A stretch of 64,000 nt of DNA from Streptomyces sp. Sge12 (lineage in GTDB: Bacteria; Actinomycetota; Actinomycetes; Streptomycetales; Streptomycetaceae), in NCBI RefSeq assembly GCF_002080455.1, contig NZ_CP020555.1:4084001-4148000 (forward strand), read 5' to 3'. This document shows positions 42,738-53,100 of the stretch, piece by piece. Under the pieces are notes generated by a model. That model ran no database searches. It was not told the DNA's origin and saw only the letters and a list, made by a program, of their open reading frames with translations. The translations under genes were made by a program, and so were the position numbers. How positions within the stretch are numbered: position 1 is the first letter of the stretch; every line of letters starts with the position of its first letter.

Positions 42738-45700
42738 ATGTTTCACGTGAAACCGATCGACCCGCGCCTGCTCCGGTACGCCCGGTCCACCCGCCTCTTC
42801 CTGGGGGCGGTGGTGGCCCTGGGTCTTGCCGGGGCGGGGCTGGTCGTCGGTCAGGCGATGCTGATCGCCGAGATCGTGGTCGGAGCCTTCGAGCGGGGGC
42901 TCGACGGCCCGGCGCTCCGCACGCCACTGCTGCTGCTCGCGGCCGTGGCGCTCGGGCGCGGATTGGTCGCCTGGCTGACGGAACTGGCCGCGCACCGGGC
43001 CGGCGCGGCGGTCAAGTCCGAGCTGCGGGGCAGGCTGCTGGAGCGGGCCGCGGAGCTCGGACCCGGGTGGCTGACCGGGCAGCGGACCGGATCACTGGTG
43101 TCACTGGCCACCCGCGGGGTGGACGCGCTCGACGACTACTTCTCCCGCTACCTGCCCCAGCTGGGGCTGGCAGTGGTCGTGCCGGTGGCGGTGCTCGCCC
43201 GTATCGTCACCGAGGACTGGGTCTCGGCGGCCATCATCGTGGTGACGCTGCCGCTGATCCCGGTGTTCATGATCCTCATCGGTATGGCCACCCAGTCCCG
43301 GATGGACCGCCAGTGGCGGTTGCTGTCCCGGCTGTCGGGGCACTTCCTCGACGTGGTGGCCGGTCTTCCCACCCTGAAGGTCTTCGGCCGGGCCAAGGCC
43401 CAGGCCGAGTCCATCCGCAAGATCACCGACGACTACCGGCGCGCGACGATGCGCACGCTGCGCATCGCCTTCCTCTCCTCCTTCGCGCTGGAGCTGCTGG
43501 CGACCCTGTCGGTGGCCCTGGTGGCCGTGACGATCGGCATGCGGCTGGTCCACGGCGAACTGGACCTGTACACCGGCCTGGTCATCCTGATCCTGGCGCC
43601 CGAGGCGTACCTGCCGCTGCGCCAGGTCGGCGCCCAGTACCACGCAGCCGCGGAAGGGCTGGCGGCTGCCGAGGAGATCTTCGAGGTCCTGGAGACCCCC
43701 GCCACCGGCCCGGCCGGTACGGCCGAGCTGCCGGCCGGCGTACCCCTGCGGATCGAGATCGAGGAGATCGCCGTCCGCTACGAGGGCCGGGGCGAGGACT
43801 CCCCGGGGCCCGTCTCCCTGACGGTCGGGCCGGGGGAGTGCGTGGCCCTCACGGGCCCGAGCGGAGCGGGCAAGTCGACTCTGCTCCAGGTACTGCTGGG
43901 GTTCGTGACGCCGACCACCGGGCGGGTACGGGTCGCGGGGGTGGATCTGGCCGAGCTGTCGCAGGAGCACTGGCGGGACCGGATCGCCTGGGTGCCCCAG
44001 CGCCCGCACCTGTTCGCCGGGACGATCGCCGAGAACGTCCGGTTGGCCCGCACGGACGCGTCCGACGCCGATGTGGCCGCGGCGTTGAAGGACGCCGGAG
44101 CCTGGGAGTTCGTCAGCGCCCTGCCGAACGGGGCGCAGACCCCGCTGGGCGAGGGCGGTGTGGGACTGTCCGCCGGACAGCGGCAGCGGCTGGCCCTGGC
44201 GCGCGCGTTCCTGGCGGACCGGCCCGTGCTGCTGCTGGACGAGCCGACCGCGGCTCTCGACGGCGAGACCGAGGCAGGGATCGTGGATGCGGTCCGGCGG
44301 CTTTCCGTGGGGCGGACCGTCCTGCTGGTCGTGCACCGGCCGGCGCTGCTCGCCGTCGCGGACCGCGTGGTGTCGCTGGCTGCCGGCGACGGCCCCGGGG
44401 CGTCCTCGGGGACGTCGGCCGGGCGGCCACTCCCCCGCCGCGGCGCCTCCGCGGTCGGCGCCGGGCTCCTGTCCCCCGATACGGCCGGTGAGCGTGTTCC
44501 GGATGCCGGCGAGTGGATCCTCGGTACCGCTCCCGAGCGGGTGCGGCCCGGAGGCGGGGCGGGATCGGGCCCGGCCGGTGCGGGAGCTGCCGGCTCCGCC
44601 GCGGCGGACGACCCGCTGCGCCGGGTGCGGGCCGTCGCGCGGGCCTGGCAAGGAAGGTTCCGGCTCGGGCTGTTGCTCGGGGCGCTGGCCGTCGGATGCA
44701 GCGTCGGCCTGATGGCCGTGTCGGGCTGGCTGATCTCACGCGCCTCGGAACAGCCGCCCGTTCTCTACCTGATGGTGGCCGTCACGGCCACCCGGGCCTT
44801 CGGCATGGGCCGCGCCGTCTTCCGGTACGCCGAGCGGCTCGTCTCCCACGATGCCGTGCTGCGCATGCTCGCCGACCTGCGGGTCTCCGTGTACCGCCGA
44901 CTGGAGCGCATCGCGCCCGCCGGACTGCGCGAGCACCGGCGCGGGGACCTGCTGGCCCGGCTGGTGGCCGACGCCGACGCGCTCCAGGACTACTGGCTGC
45001 GCTGGCTGCTGCCCGTCGGCACCGCCGTGCTCGTCGGAACGGGCTCGGTCGCCTTCACCACCTGGCTGCTGCCCGAGGCCGGAGCCGTGCTCGCCGGCGG
45101 ACTGCTCGCCGCCGGTATCGGGGTACCGCTGGTGAGCGGAGCCTGTGCCCGGCGCGCCGAGCGCAGGCTCGCGCCCGCCCGGGGCGAGCTCGCCACCCGG
45201 GTGGCCGATCTGCTCACGGGCACCGCGGAGCTGACGGTGGCCGGCGCTCTGGAGGACCGCAAGGGACGGGCGCGGGAGAGTGATGGCCTGCTGACCCGGA
45301 TCGCCGCCAGGGGCTCGGCCGCGGCCGGACTGGGCAGTGGCCTGTCGGCCCTGGTGTGCGGGCTCACCGTGGTGGCCGCGGCGGCCGTCGCTGCCGGCGC
45401 CGTCCACGACGGACGGCTTTCCGGGGTGGCCATGGCCGTCGCGGTCCTGACGCCGCTGGCCGCCTTCGAGGCGGTGAACGGACTTCCGCTCGCCGTCCAG
45501 TACCGCCAGCGGGTGCGCCGCAGCGCGGAGCGGGTCTACGAGGTCATCGACGCGCCGGTCCCGGTCGTCGAGCCCGAGCAGGCAGCCGCGTCCCCCGTCA
45601 CGCCGTTCCCGCTGCGGCTGACGGGACTCACCGCCCGCCACCCGGGCCAGGAACGTGCCGCGCTGCGGGACATGAACCTGACCCTGGAGGCCGGCCGCCG

Positions 45701-46364
45701 CATCGCCGTCGTCGGACCCTCGGGCTCGGGCAAGACCACCCTGGCGCAGGTCCTCCTGCGGTTCCTGGATCCGGCCGAGGGCACATACAGCCTGGGCGGA
45801 AGCGACGCGCGCACCCTCGACGGCGACGACGTACGCGCCTTCGTGGGCCTGTGCGCCCAGGACGCCCATATCTTCGACAGCTCGGTACGGGAGAACCTGC
45901 GCCTGGCCCGGACCGGGGCGAGCGAGGAGCAGTTGCGCGAAGCCCTGGCCGCGGCCCGGCTGCTGGAATGGGCCGACGGGCTCCCGGACGGGCTGGACAC
46001 GCTGGTCGGCGAGCACGGTGAGCGGATCTCGGGTGGCCAGCGCCAGCGGCTGGCGCTGGCGCGGGCGCTGCTCGCGGACTTCCCCGTACTGGTGCTGGAC
46101 GAGCCGGCGGAGCATCTGGACCTGGCCACGGCGGACGCCCTGACGGCGGACCTGCTGGCCGCGACCGAGGGCCGGACCACCGTGCTGATCACGCACCGGC
46201 TGGCCGGCCTGGAGGCGGTCGACGAGGTCCTCGTGCTGGACCGCGGCGAGGTCGTTCAGCGCGGCCCGTACGCGGAGCTGGCCGTCTCCGAAGGACCGCT
46301 GAGGCGGCTGCTGGAGCGCGAAAGGGCAACGGACGGGACTTTGGCCAACTTTCGCCGCCAATAG
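42738..46364 (+). CDS. cydDC: Fused CydD-CydC thiol/heme ABC exporter
   Basis: A 1208-residue fusion of two half-transporters needed to assemble cytochrome bd. The CydD half (1-~545) has six helices, Walker A GPSGAGKST and signature LSAGQRQRLALARAF. A Gly/Ala-rich linker (about 550-620) leads to the CydC half with Walker A GPSGSGKTT and ISGGQRQRLALARAL. The ATG and next codons (MFHVK) are part of a parS site. The only start nearby with a GAGGGG site is this ATG. Confidence 0.95.
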   Translation: MFHVKPIDPRLLRYARSTRLFLGAVVALGLAGAGLVVGQAMLIAEIVVGAFERGLDGPALRTPLLLLAAVALGRGLVAWLTELAAHRAGAAVKSELRGRLLERAAELGPGWLTGQRTGSLVSLATRGVDALDDYFSRYLPQLGLAVVVPVAVLARIVTEDWVSAAIIVVTLPLIPVFMILIGMATQSRMDRQWRLLSRLSGHFLDVVAGLPTLKVFGRAKAQAESIRKITDDYRRATMRTLRIAFLSSFALELLATLSVALVAVTIGMRLVHGELDLYTGLVILILAPEAYLPLRQVGAQYHAAAEGLAAAEEIFEVLETPATGPAGTAELPAGVPLRIEIEEIAVRYEGRGEDSPGPVSLTVGPGECVALTGPSGAGKSTLLQVLLGFVTPTTGRVRVAGVDLAELSQEHWRDRIAWVPQRPHLFAGTIAENVRLARTDASDADVAAALKDAGAWEFVSALPNGAQTPLGEGGVGLSAGQRQRLALARAFLADRPVLLLDEPTAALDGETEAGIVDAVRRLSVGRTVLLVVHRPALLAVADRVVSLAAGDGPGASSGTSAGRPLPRRGASAVGAGLLSPDTAGERVPDAGEWILGTAPERVRPGGGAGSGPAGAGAAGSAAADDPLRRVRAVARAWQGRFRLGLLLGALAVGCSVGLMAVSGWLISRASEQPPVLYLMVAVTATRAFGMGRAVFRYAERLVSHDAVLRMLADLRVSVYRRLERIAPAGLREHRRGDLLARLVADADALQDYWLRWLLPVGTAVLVGTGSVAFTTWLLPEAGAVLAGGLLAAGIGVPLVSGACARRAERRLAPARGELATRVADLLTGTAELTVAGALEDRKGRARESDGLLTRIAARGSAAAGLGSGLSALVCGLTVVAAAAVAAGAVHDGRLSGVAMAVAVLTPLAAFEAVNGLPLAVQYRQRVRRSAERVYEVIDAPVPVVEPEQAAASPVTPFPLRLTGLTARHPGQERAALRDMNLTLEAGRRIAVVGPSGSGKTTLAQVLLRFLDPAEGTYSLGGSDARTLDGDDVRAFVGLCAQDAHIFDSSVRENLRLARTGASEEQLREALAAARLLEWADGLPDGLDTLVGEHGERISGGQRQRLALARALLADFPVLVLDEPAEHLDLATADALTADLLAATEGRTTVLITHRLAGLEAVDEVLVLDRGEVVQRGPYAELAVSEGPLRRLLERERATDGTLANFRRQ
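42740..42753. other. parS site inside the cydDC start
   Basis: Perfect GTTTCACGTGAAAC. Its first base is the G of the cydDC start codon, so it codes for residues 2-5 (FHVK). It is the only parS of the ten standing alone. Confidence 0.95.
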
Positions 46365-46385
46365 GGACTAACTACTCTCAGGACC

Positions 46386-48185
46386 ATGTCAGCGCAGCAG
46401 CCGCAGGAATCGCCGGATCCCTCGCCGGGTCCATCGGCGGAACCCTCGCCGGATCCGTCGTCGGAAACGGCCGGACAACCGGACCCGCTGGTGGCCGCCA
46501 CGCAGGCCACCAGGAGCCTGCACGGCCTGTCCACCGAGCTCACGGCCCGTGTCCCGCAGCTGCTGGAGGCCATGAGGTCCGTCGGGACCGGTCTCGAACT
46601 GCACTCCACGCTGGACCGGATCTGTGAGACCGCGGCCGAGCTCGCGGATGCCCGCTACGCGGCGATCGGCGTCGTCGACACCGAGGGCCGAGGGCTCTCG
46701 GACTTCGTCACGCACGGGATCAGCTCCGCTGATGCCCGGAAGATCGGACACCGCCCCGACGGGAAGCGGGGACTGCTCGGAGCGCTGATCGCGCACTCCG
46801 ACACGGTGCGGCTGGCCGATCTGACGAAGGACCCCCGCTCGGCGGGGTTCCCCCCGCACCACCCGCCCATGAAGACCTTCCTCGGCGTGCCGATCCGGGT
46901 GCAGGGAGAGATCTTCGGCAATCTCTACCTCGCCGAGAAGAACGGCGGCGGCGAGTTCAACGACTACGACCTCCACATGGTCCGGGTGCTGGCCACCGAG
47001 GCCGGCATCGCCATCGGAAACGCCCGGCTGTACGAGGCCGCCACCCAGCGCGAGCGGTGGATCGACGGCTCGGTCGCCGTCACCACCGCCCTCCTCTCCG
47101 GCGGGGACGCCGACGACGCCCTCGCGGTGGTGGCCGAACAGGCCCGCCGGCTGGCCGACTCCGCCGCCGGGATCGTGATGCTGCCGGCCGAGGAGGGCGG
47201 CATGGAGATCGTCGCCGTCTCCACCGACAACCCGGCCAGCTCGCTGGGTGTGGTGCTCCCGGCCGAGAGCCCGGTGGTGGAACGGCTGCTGGAGGGCGAG
47301 CCGGTCTTCGTGGACGACGCGGCGGCCGACCCCCGCATGATCAGCAAGCTCACCAGCCAGTACGGCCCCTGCATGCTGGTGCCCCTGCAGAGCGGCGGGC
47401 GGGTCCTGGGCGCACTGGTCACCCCCCGGGCCCGCGGCGGGCGGCCCTTCACCGAGGCCGAGCGGACACTGGCCACGCAGTTCGCCTCCCAGGCGGCGCT
47501 CGCCCTGATGATGGCCGAGGCACAGCGCGACCGCGAACGGCTGGCGGTGTTCGAGGACCGCGACCGGATCGCCCGCGACCTCCACGACCTGGTCATCCAG
47601 CGGCTCTTCGCCACCGGGATGATGCTGGAGGGCGCCCAACGCCGGTCCGTCGTCCCCGAGGTGCGCGACGGCGTGGGCAAGGCCGTGGACGAACTGGACG
47701 TGACGATCCAGGAGATCCGCACCGCGATCTTCGCCCTCCAGCAGGGCCCCGCGGAGGCCCCGTCCGGGCTGCGCACCCGGGTGCTGCGGGAGATCAACAT
47801 GGCTGCCGTGCCGCTGGGGTTCAAGCCTGCGCACCGCTTCCTCGGGCCGATCGACGCGGTCGTCGGCGAGCTGGTCGGCAAGAACCTGATCGCCGCACTC
47901 CGGGAGGCCCTGTCCAACGCCTTCCGCCACGCCGAGGCGACCCGGATCGAGGTGGTGCTCGACGCGACCGTCACGCTCGCGGACGGCCGTCCCGGGGTCC
48001 GGCTGGAGGTCGCCGACGACGGGGTGGGCATCGCCGAGGGCGGCCGCCGCAGTGGACTGCGCAACCTGCGCCGCCGGGCCGAGTCGCTGGGCGGTTCGAG
48101 TTCGTACGGCCCCGGCATCGGGGAGGGCGGCGGCGGGACCACCGTGGTGTGGGAGGCCCCGCTCCAGCCTGCCGGCCAGGCCTGA
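46386..48185 (+). CDS. GAF-domain sensor histidine kinase
   Basis: A 599-residue cytoplasmic kinase. A Pro/Ser/Glu-rich head (1-40), two GAF domains (about 55-215 and 225-385), then HisKA_3 dimerisation with His400 in RIARDLHDLVIQRLF, and an ATPase domain ending RSGLRNLRRRAESLGGSS. This layout is shared with mycobacterial DevS-type redox/gas sensors, so a heme or other ligand in GAF is possible. No response regulator is adjacent. 21 bp after cydDC. Confidence 0.9.
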   Translation: MSAQQPQESPDPSPGPSAEPSPDPSSETAGQPDPLVAATQATRSLHGLSTELTARVPQLLEAMRSVGTGLELHSTLDRICETAAELADARYAAIGVVDTEGRGLSDFVTHGISSADARKIGHRPDGKRGLLGALIAHSDTVRLADLTKDPRSAGFPPHHPPMKTFLGVPIRVQGEIFGNLYLAEKNGGGEFNDYDLHMVRVLATEAGIAIGNARLYEAATQRERWIDGSVAVTTALLSGGDADDALAVVAEQARRLADSAAGIVMLPAEEGGMEIVAVSTDNPASSLGVVLPAESPVVERLLEGEPVFVDDAAADPRMISKLTSQYGPCMLVPLQSGGRVLGALVTPRARGGRPFTEAERTLATQFASQAALALMMAEAQRDRERLAVFEDRDRIARDLHDLVIQRLFATGMMLEGAQRRSVVPEVRDGVGKAVDELDVTIQEIRTAIFALQQGPAEAPSGLRTRVLREINMAAVPLGFKPAHRFLGPIDAVVGELVGKNLIAALREALSNAFRHAEATRIEVVLDATVTLADGRPGVRLEVADDGVGIAEGGRRSGLRNLRRRAESLGGSSSYGPGIGEGGGGTTVVWEAPLQPAGQA

Positions 48186-48193
48186 GCCGGTCC

Positions 48194-48222
48194 GCCGGCC
48201 AGGCCTGATCAGGCCCGCCGGC
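48194..48222. terminator. Bidirectional hairpin between kinase and HAD genes
   Basis: GCCGGCCAGGCCTGA pairs with TCAGGCCCGCCGGC with one small bulge. Its left arm is a direct repeat of 48171-48185, the end of the kinase gene. Confidence 0.65.
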
Positions 48223-48228
48223 AGGTTC

Positions 48229-49098
48229 TCAGGCCTGCTGCTGCGCGGTCCGTTCGGCCAGGATGCGCTCGATGACGAGGGCGACCCCGTCCTCGTTGTT
48301 GGCGACCGTACTGCCGGACGCCGCCGCGATCACATCGGGGTGGGCATTGCCCATCGCGTACGAGGTGCCCGCCCAGCTGAGCATTTCCACGTCGTTCGGC
48401 ATGTCCCCGAAGGCGACGACCTCGGCGGGGGAAATGCCCCGCTCGGCGCAGCACAGGGCCAGGGTGCTGGCCTTGGACACGCCCCGTCCGCTGACTTCCA
48501 AGAGGGAGGTGGGACTGGAGCGGGTGATCGACGCGTGCTCGCCCGCGGCGGAGCGTGCCAGTGCCAGGAACTCGTCCGGGGCCAGCTCGGCGTGGTGGGC
48601 CAGGAGCTTGAGCACGGGCGCGGCGTCTTCGTCCGTGTCCTCGTGGAGCAGCTTCTCGGCGGTGGCGACTCTGGCGCCCGGGTCCTTGAAGAAGGGCGGG
48701 TAGGCGGGTTCGTAGTTGATGCCGGTGGTCAGCTCGACCGCGAAGGAAGTACCGGGGGCGGCAGCCCGCAGGGAATCGACGACGGCGAGTGCGGCCACCC
48801 GCGGGAGGGCCCTGACCTGGACGAATTCCCGTCCGGCGTGCAGATCCACCACCGCCGCGCCATTCGCGCAGATCGCGAGGCCGTGGCCGTGGACATGGTC
48901 GCTGACCACATCCATCCAGCGGGCCGGGCGGCCGGTGACGAAGAAGACCTCGATCCCGGCCTCCTCGGCAGCGGCGAGCGCGGCGACGGTGCGGGGCGAG
49001 ACGGACTTGTCGTCGCGCAGCAGGGTGCCGTCGAGGTCGGTGGCGATGAGCCGGGGCGTGGGGGTTGGCCCGTCCGGGCGCTGGGGAGCCGAGGTCAC
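48229..49098 (-). CDS. Cof-type HAD phosphatase
   Basis: A 289-residue HAD-IIB hydrolase. Motif I ATDLDGTLLRDD (about 22-33), motif II FVTGRP, a cap domain, then KASTLALCC and VVAFGDMPNDVEML (motif IV). Usual substrates are sugar phosphates or flavin/pyridoxal phosphates. GTG 49098 has GGAG upstream; ATG 49116 lacks one. Confidence 0.88.
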   Translation of the reverse strand: MTSAPQRPDGPTPTPRLIATDLDGTLLRDDKSVSPRTVAALAAAEEAGIEVFFVTGRPARWMDVVSDHVHGHGLAICANGAAVVDLHAGREFVQVRALPRVAALAVVDSLRAAAPGTSFAVELTTGINYEPAYPPFFKDPGARVATAEKLLHEDTDEDAAPVLKLLAHHAELAPDEFLALARSAAGEHASITRSSPTSLLEVSGRGVSKASTLALCCAERGISPAEVVAFGDMPNDVEMLSWAGTSYAMGNAHPDVIAAASGSTVANNEDGVALVIERILAERTAQQQA

Positions 49099-49165
49099 GG
49101 CTCCATCTTCGCCCATGGCCGGTGGCGTCCCGACCATGGGAGGGAGGGCTGTCACCTCGGGCGAT

Positions 49166-49179
49166 GTTTCACGTGAAAC
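49166..49179. other. parS site
   Basis: Perfect GTTTCACGTGAAAC between divergent genes. Confidence 0.95.
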
Positions 49180-49184
49180 ACCGT

Positions 49185-49198
49185 GTTTCACGTGAAAC
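49185..49198. other. parS site beside the oxidoreductase promoter
   Basis: Perfect GTTTCACGTGAAAC, 5 bp from its partner. It covers the expected -35 position of the next gene. Confidence 0.95.
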
Positions 49199-49222
49199 AT
49201 CGGCTCGCCGTAGGCTCGGAGC

Positions 49223-50128
49223 ATGAGTCTGCGTCTGAGCACGGTGATCCTTCCGGTACGTCGATGGCACGAGGGAGGCCGCGATCAGTGGCTCCGGGCT
49301 GAGCAGCTCGGATTCCACACCGCTTACACCTATGACCACCTGTCCTGGCGGACGTTCCGCGACGGCCCCTGGTTCGGTGCGGTACCCACGCTGACCGCGG
49401 CGGCCACCGCCACCGAGCGGATGCGCCTGGGCACCCTCGTCACCTCGCCGAACTTCCGTCACCCGGTGACCCTCGCCAAGGACCTCATCAGCCTGGACGA
49501 CATCTCCGGCGGACGGATCACCCTGGGCATCGGCGCCGGCGGCAATGGATTCGACGCGACAGCGCTGGGCCAGGAGGCCTGGTCCCCGCGTGAGCGCGCC
49601 GACCGCCTCGCCGAGTTCGTGCCGCTGCTGGACCAGCTACTGACCGAGAGCTCGGTGAGCCACGAGGGCACCTTCTACTCCGCCGAGGAGGCCCGCAACA
49701 TCCCCGGCTGCGTGCAGCGGCCGCGGCTGCCGTTCGCCGTCGCGGCGAACGGGCCGCGCGGCATGCGGCTCGCCGCCCGACACGGCCAGGCCTGGGTGAC
49801 CACCGGCGACCCGAAGCTCTTCGAGGAGGGCACGCCCGAGCAGTCGCGGGAGGCCCTGCGCGGGCAACTCGAGCGACTCGGCAAGGCCTTCCTGGAAATC
49901 GGGCGGGATCCCGAGTCCGTGGAGAAGATCCTCCTGACCGGCTTCACCCCCGAGGCCAACACCGTGCTGGCGTCGGTGGATGCGTTCGTCGACTTCGCCG
50001 GCCGGCACCGCGAGCTGGGCTTCACGGAGCTGGTGATCCACGCGCCGATCCCGGACTCCGACTTCGCTTCCGACGAGGCCGTGTTCGAGAAGATCGCCGC
50101 CGAAGCCCTGGCTCAGCTCGACAGCTGA
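49223..50128 (+). CDS. LLM-class flavin/F420-dependent oxidoreductase
   Basis: A 301-residue TIM-barrel enzyme of the luciferase-like family: TAYTYDHLSWRTF near residue 34, RMRLGTLVTSPNFRHPVTLA and GRITLGIGAGGNGFDATALG. It uses reduced F420 or FMN; substrate unknown. TAGGCT lies 6 bp before ATG 49223, with no ribosome site, so the mRNA is probably leaderless. Confidence 0.9.
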   Translation: MSLRLSTVILPVRRWHEGGRDQWLRAEQLGFHTAYTYDHLSWRTFRDGPWFGAVPTLTAAATATERMRLGTLVTSPNFRHPVTLAKDLISLDDISGGRITLGIGAGGNGFDATALGQEAWSPRERADRLAEFVPLLDQLLTESSVSHEGTFYSAEEARNIPGCVQRPRLPFAVAANGPRGMRLAARHGQAWVTTGDPKLFEEGTPEQSREALRGQLERLGKAFLEIGRDPESVEKILLTGFTPEANTVLASVDAFVDFAGRHRELGFTELVIHAPIPDSDFASDEAVFEKIAAEALAQLDS

Positions 50129-50153
50129 TCCACCGGTCGCCCGCTTCACCGGC

Positions 50154-50183
50154 CGTCGCCGCTCCTCCGTGGGAGCGGCGACG
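50154..50183. terminator. Bidirectional terminator
   Basis: Perfect 12-bp stem (50154-50165 with 50172-50183) and a 6-base loop between the convergent oxidoreductase and TPR genes. Confidence 0.8.
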
Positions 50184-50196
50184 CCGGCAACGGTTG

Positions 50197-53100
50197 CTAC
50201 TCCCCTTCGTTCAACTGGGCGAGCAGACGCTCCGCGGACGGCAGGACCCAGTCGGGCACGTCGTCCTCGGGCAGTGCCCGGACTTCGTCGATCAACACGG
50301 AGACGCGCGCGGCGCCCGCTTGCGCGTCGCCCCGCTCCTGCTCCGTCCAGGCCGCGTTGTTCAGGCACTGGAACCGGTCCCGCAGGTAATCGGGGCCGAG
50401 TTCCGCGTAGCCACGGGCGGCCCGGTCCCACAGCTCGATCTCCTCCAGACGCAGTGCGTCCACCTCCGCCCCGTCCAGCCGGGTCGCGGACTCCGATCCG
50501 CCGTCGGCGACAGACCCTGTCCCTGTGCTGTCCCCGTCCTCTTCCTCGTCGGACTGCTCGTTCGCGCTGACGTACCGGTCGAGTACCTGCGCCAGCTGGT
50601 GCCAGGTCTGGGCGAGTTCGGAGCGCAGTCCAGGTGCTTCGGGTTCCGTCGTGAGCGCCGCCTCCAGCACTCCGGCCGCCTCCGCCATCCGCTTCCGGGC
50701 CCCCGCCACCGTTGCGGCGGTGACCTCCTCACGCAGCCCCAGCCAGGCCAGGGAGCGCAGGACCCGTACCTCGGCTACCGGGGCATCGCCCGTCAGCCGG
50801 TGCAGCTCCAGGGCCCGCTCGTACGCGGCGACCGCCTCCACGGCCAGTCCCGCGTCGCTCAGGGTGTCGGCGGCCGACTGCGCGAGACCAGCCTGCGGAC
50901 GCGGATCCTCCCACCCCTTGGCGATCTCCGCCGCCAGCAGGTACTGCTCCGCCGCCGGGCGGGGCTCGTTCAGCCGGCGTAGCAGATCACCGAGGAACTC
51001 CCGTACGAACACCGCCTGCTGGTCGCCGTGCTCCAGCAGGTCGGCCAAGGCCGACTGCAGGACCTCCACGGCCTCGGCGCTGCGGCCGTTCCCCGCGTAC
51101 GCCCGGGCCAGCAGCAGCCGGGCCTGCGCACCACTGTCGGCCGTGAGGCCGGCCCGGTCGAACCAGTGGGCGCTCGCCAGCGCGTGCTCCGCGGTCTCCG
51201 CCGCCGCGTCGTCCTGCCGCAGCAGGATGTCAGCGAGGGTCAGCCGTACGACGCCCTGCGCCTCGGCATCGGTCACCTCCGCGGCGTGCTCCAGCGCGGA
51301 GCGCGCCGCCGCTTCCGCCTCCTCGGGGCGGTCCAGCGACAGCAGCACCCCGGCCCGCAGCACCAGCGGATCTACGGACTGCCACGGCCGGCCCGCCGCG
51401 ATGGCCCGCTCGGCCGACGCCGCCAGCAGTGGCACGGCCCGTTCCGGGTCGCCCTGCGCCAGGGCCACCCGGCCCAGCATCTCCTCGGCCTCCGCCACCA
51501 GGTCCGCCAGGACGCCGTCGTGGGCGGCGACGAACTCGGTCAGTTCGGCGGCCAGCACTCCGTGATGGCCGTGGTGGTCCTCCGCTTCGGCCGTCTCCAC
51601 CGAGCGCAGGTACGACTCGATGCGGATCGCGGACAGTTCCGCGAGCGCGATGCGCCGGGCCCGCAGCGGCTCGGCCGCGTCCAGTGCCTCGGCGGCCCGC
51701 AGCGCGGCGTGCACCAGTGCCCGGACCTCCGCGGGCGCGGCTTCGGACTGCGCTGCCACTCCGGCCAGCCGCAGCTCCGCGAGCGCCGCGCGCTCGGCGA
51801 GGCCGAGCGCCCGGTAGTCGTCCCGGACCGCGCTCAGCAGCTGCGCCGCCTCTGGGGCTCCGCTCCGTGCGGCGGCCAGTGCCCGCTGGTCCGCGACGTC
51901 GGCGCGGACCAGGGGATCGACCTCCGGCTGCGCGTCCACCTGTACGGCCACCTCGGCCCACAGTGCGTCCGCAGCCGGATGGCTCAGCTCCCGGGCACGG
52001 CGGGCCCGCTCCACCAGTTCGGGGAAGCCGTCCGGTGCCGAGGCCGGCCCGGACCCCGCGGAAGCGGAAACGGGAACGGCGGCGGAAGCGGGAACGGCGG
52101 CGGAAGCGGGAACGGACGCGGGAACGGGGGCGGAAGCGGTGGTCAGGGGGAGTGCCGCACTGCGCACACCGAGCGGCAGCTCGTGCATCAGCGGCTGCCG
52201 GCCGACCCGCGCGAGGAACCGGTCCGAGACCCGGGTCGTGCCGTTGCGCGCGTCGAACTGCCGGGTGATGTCCAGACAGCCCGCGTACAGCACCTCGTAC
52301 AGCTCGGCGACGGTTCGAGGGCTCCCCTCGTAGGGCACGGCCGGGGTCCGTCCGTGCCCCAGTTCCTTCAGGCGGCGCAGCAGGACGAGGATGCCGCCGT
52401 GGAAGGCCAGCCGGTCGTCGAGGTTGGCGAGCGGAGCCACATGGGCGGCGTGTTCGGCCAGGATCTCCAGGCCGCGCGGTTCGTTGCCGGTGAGCGCGCA
52501 GAACTCGATGTGCTTGCCGACCGACGGCAGCAGGCTCTCGTTGCCGCGGGCCATGCGGTAGCCGCGCAGGTGGTGGGAGCGTGCCTCGTCGGCCCGGCCG
52601 AGCCGTAGCAGCGGCAGCAGGGAGGTGGCGAGCAGCCGGTGGGGCTCCTCGGCGCAGGTCAGGTCCCCGTCGAGCACCGGCCGCCAGATCTCCAGGGCCT
52701 CGGCGTCGTTGCCGTGCAGGGCGGAGTACTGGCCCTGACCGTTGAGCTCGCAGGCCCGGCAGTCGCTCATGCTGTCGCGATCGGCGGCCAGCCAGCGCCG
52801 GAAGGCCCCTTCGGCGCGCTCGTCCTCACCGATGGCGTCGGCGAGCCACATCTCGGCCTCGCGCACGGGACGCTCGCTGTAGCCGGCGATGCGGTAGCGG
52901 CGCTCCATCTCGTCCAGCCAGCCGGTGGCCGACTCCAGCGGGATCCCGGGGGAGTCGGAGATGGCCGTGGCCACCCACTTGAACTGCCAGAACAGCGCGT
53001 GCGCCTCCCATTCGGAGAAGGCGCCCGGGTCCTTGTCGTACTCCTGGAGCAGCCGGGCGAAGGGCACCAGGATCTTCGGGGACTCGGCGCTGTAGAGGTA

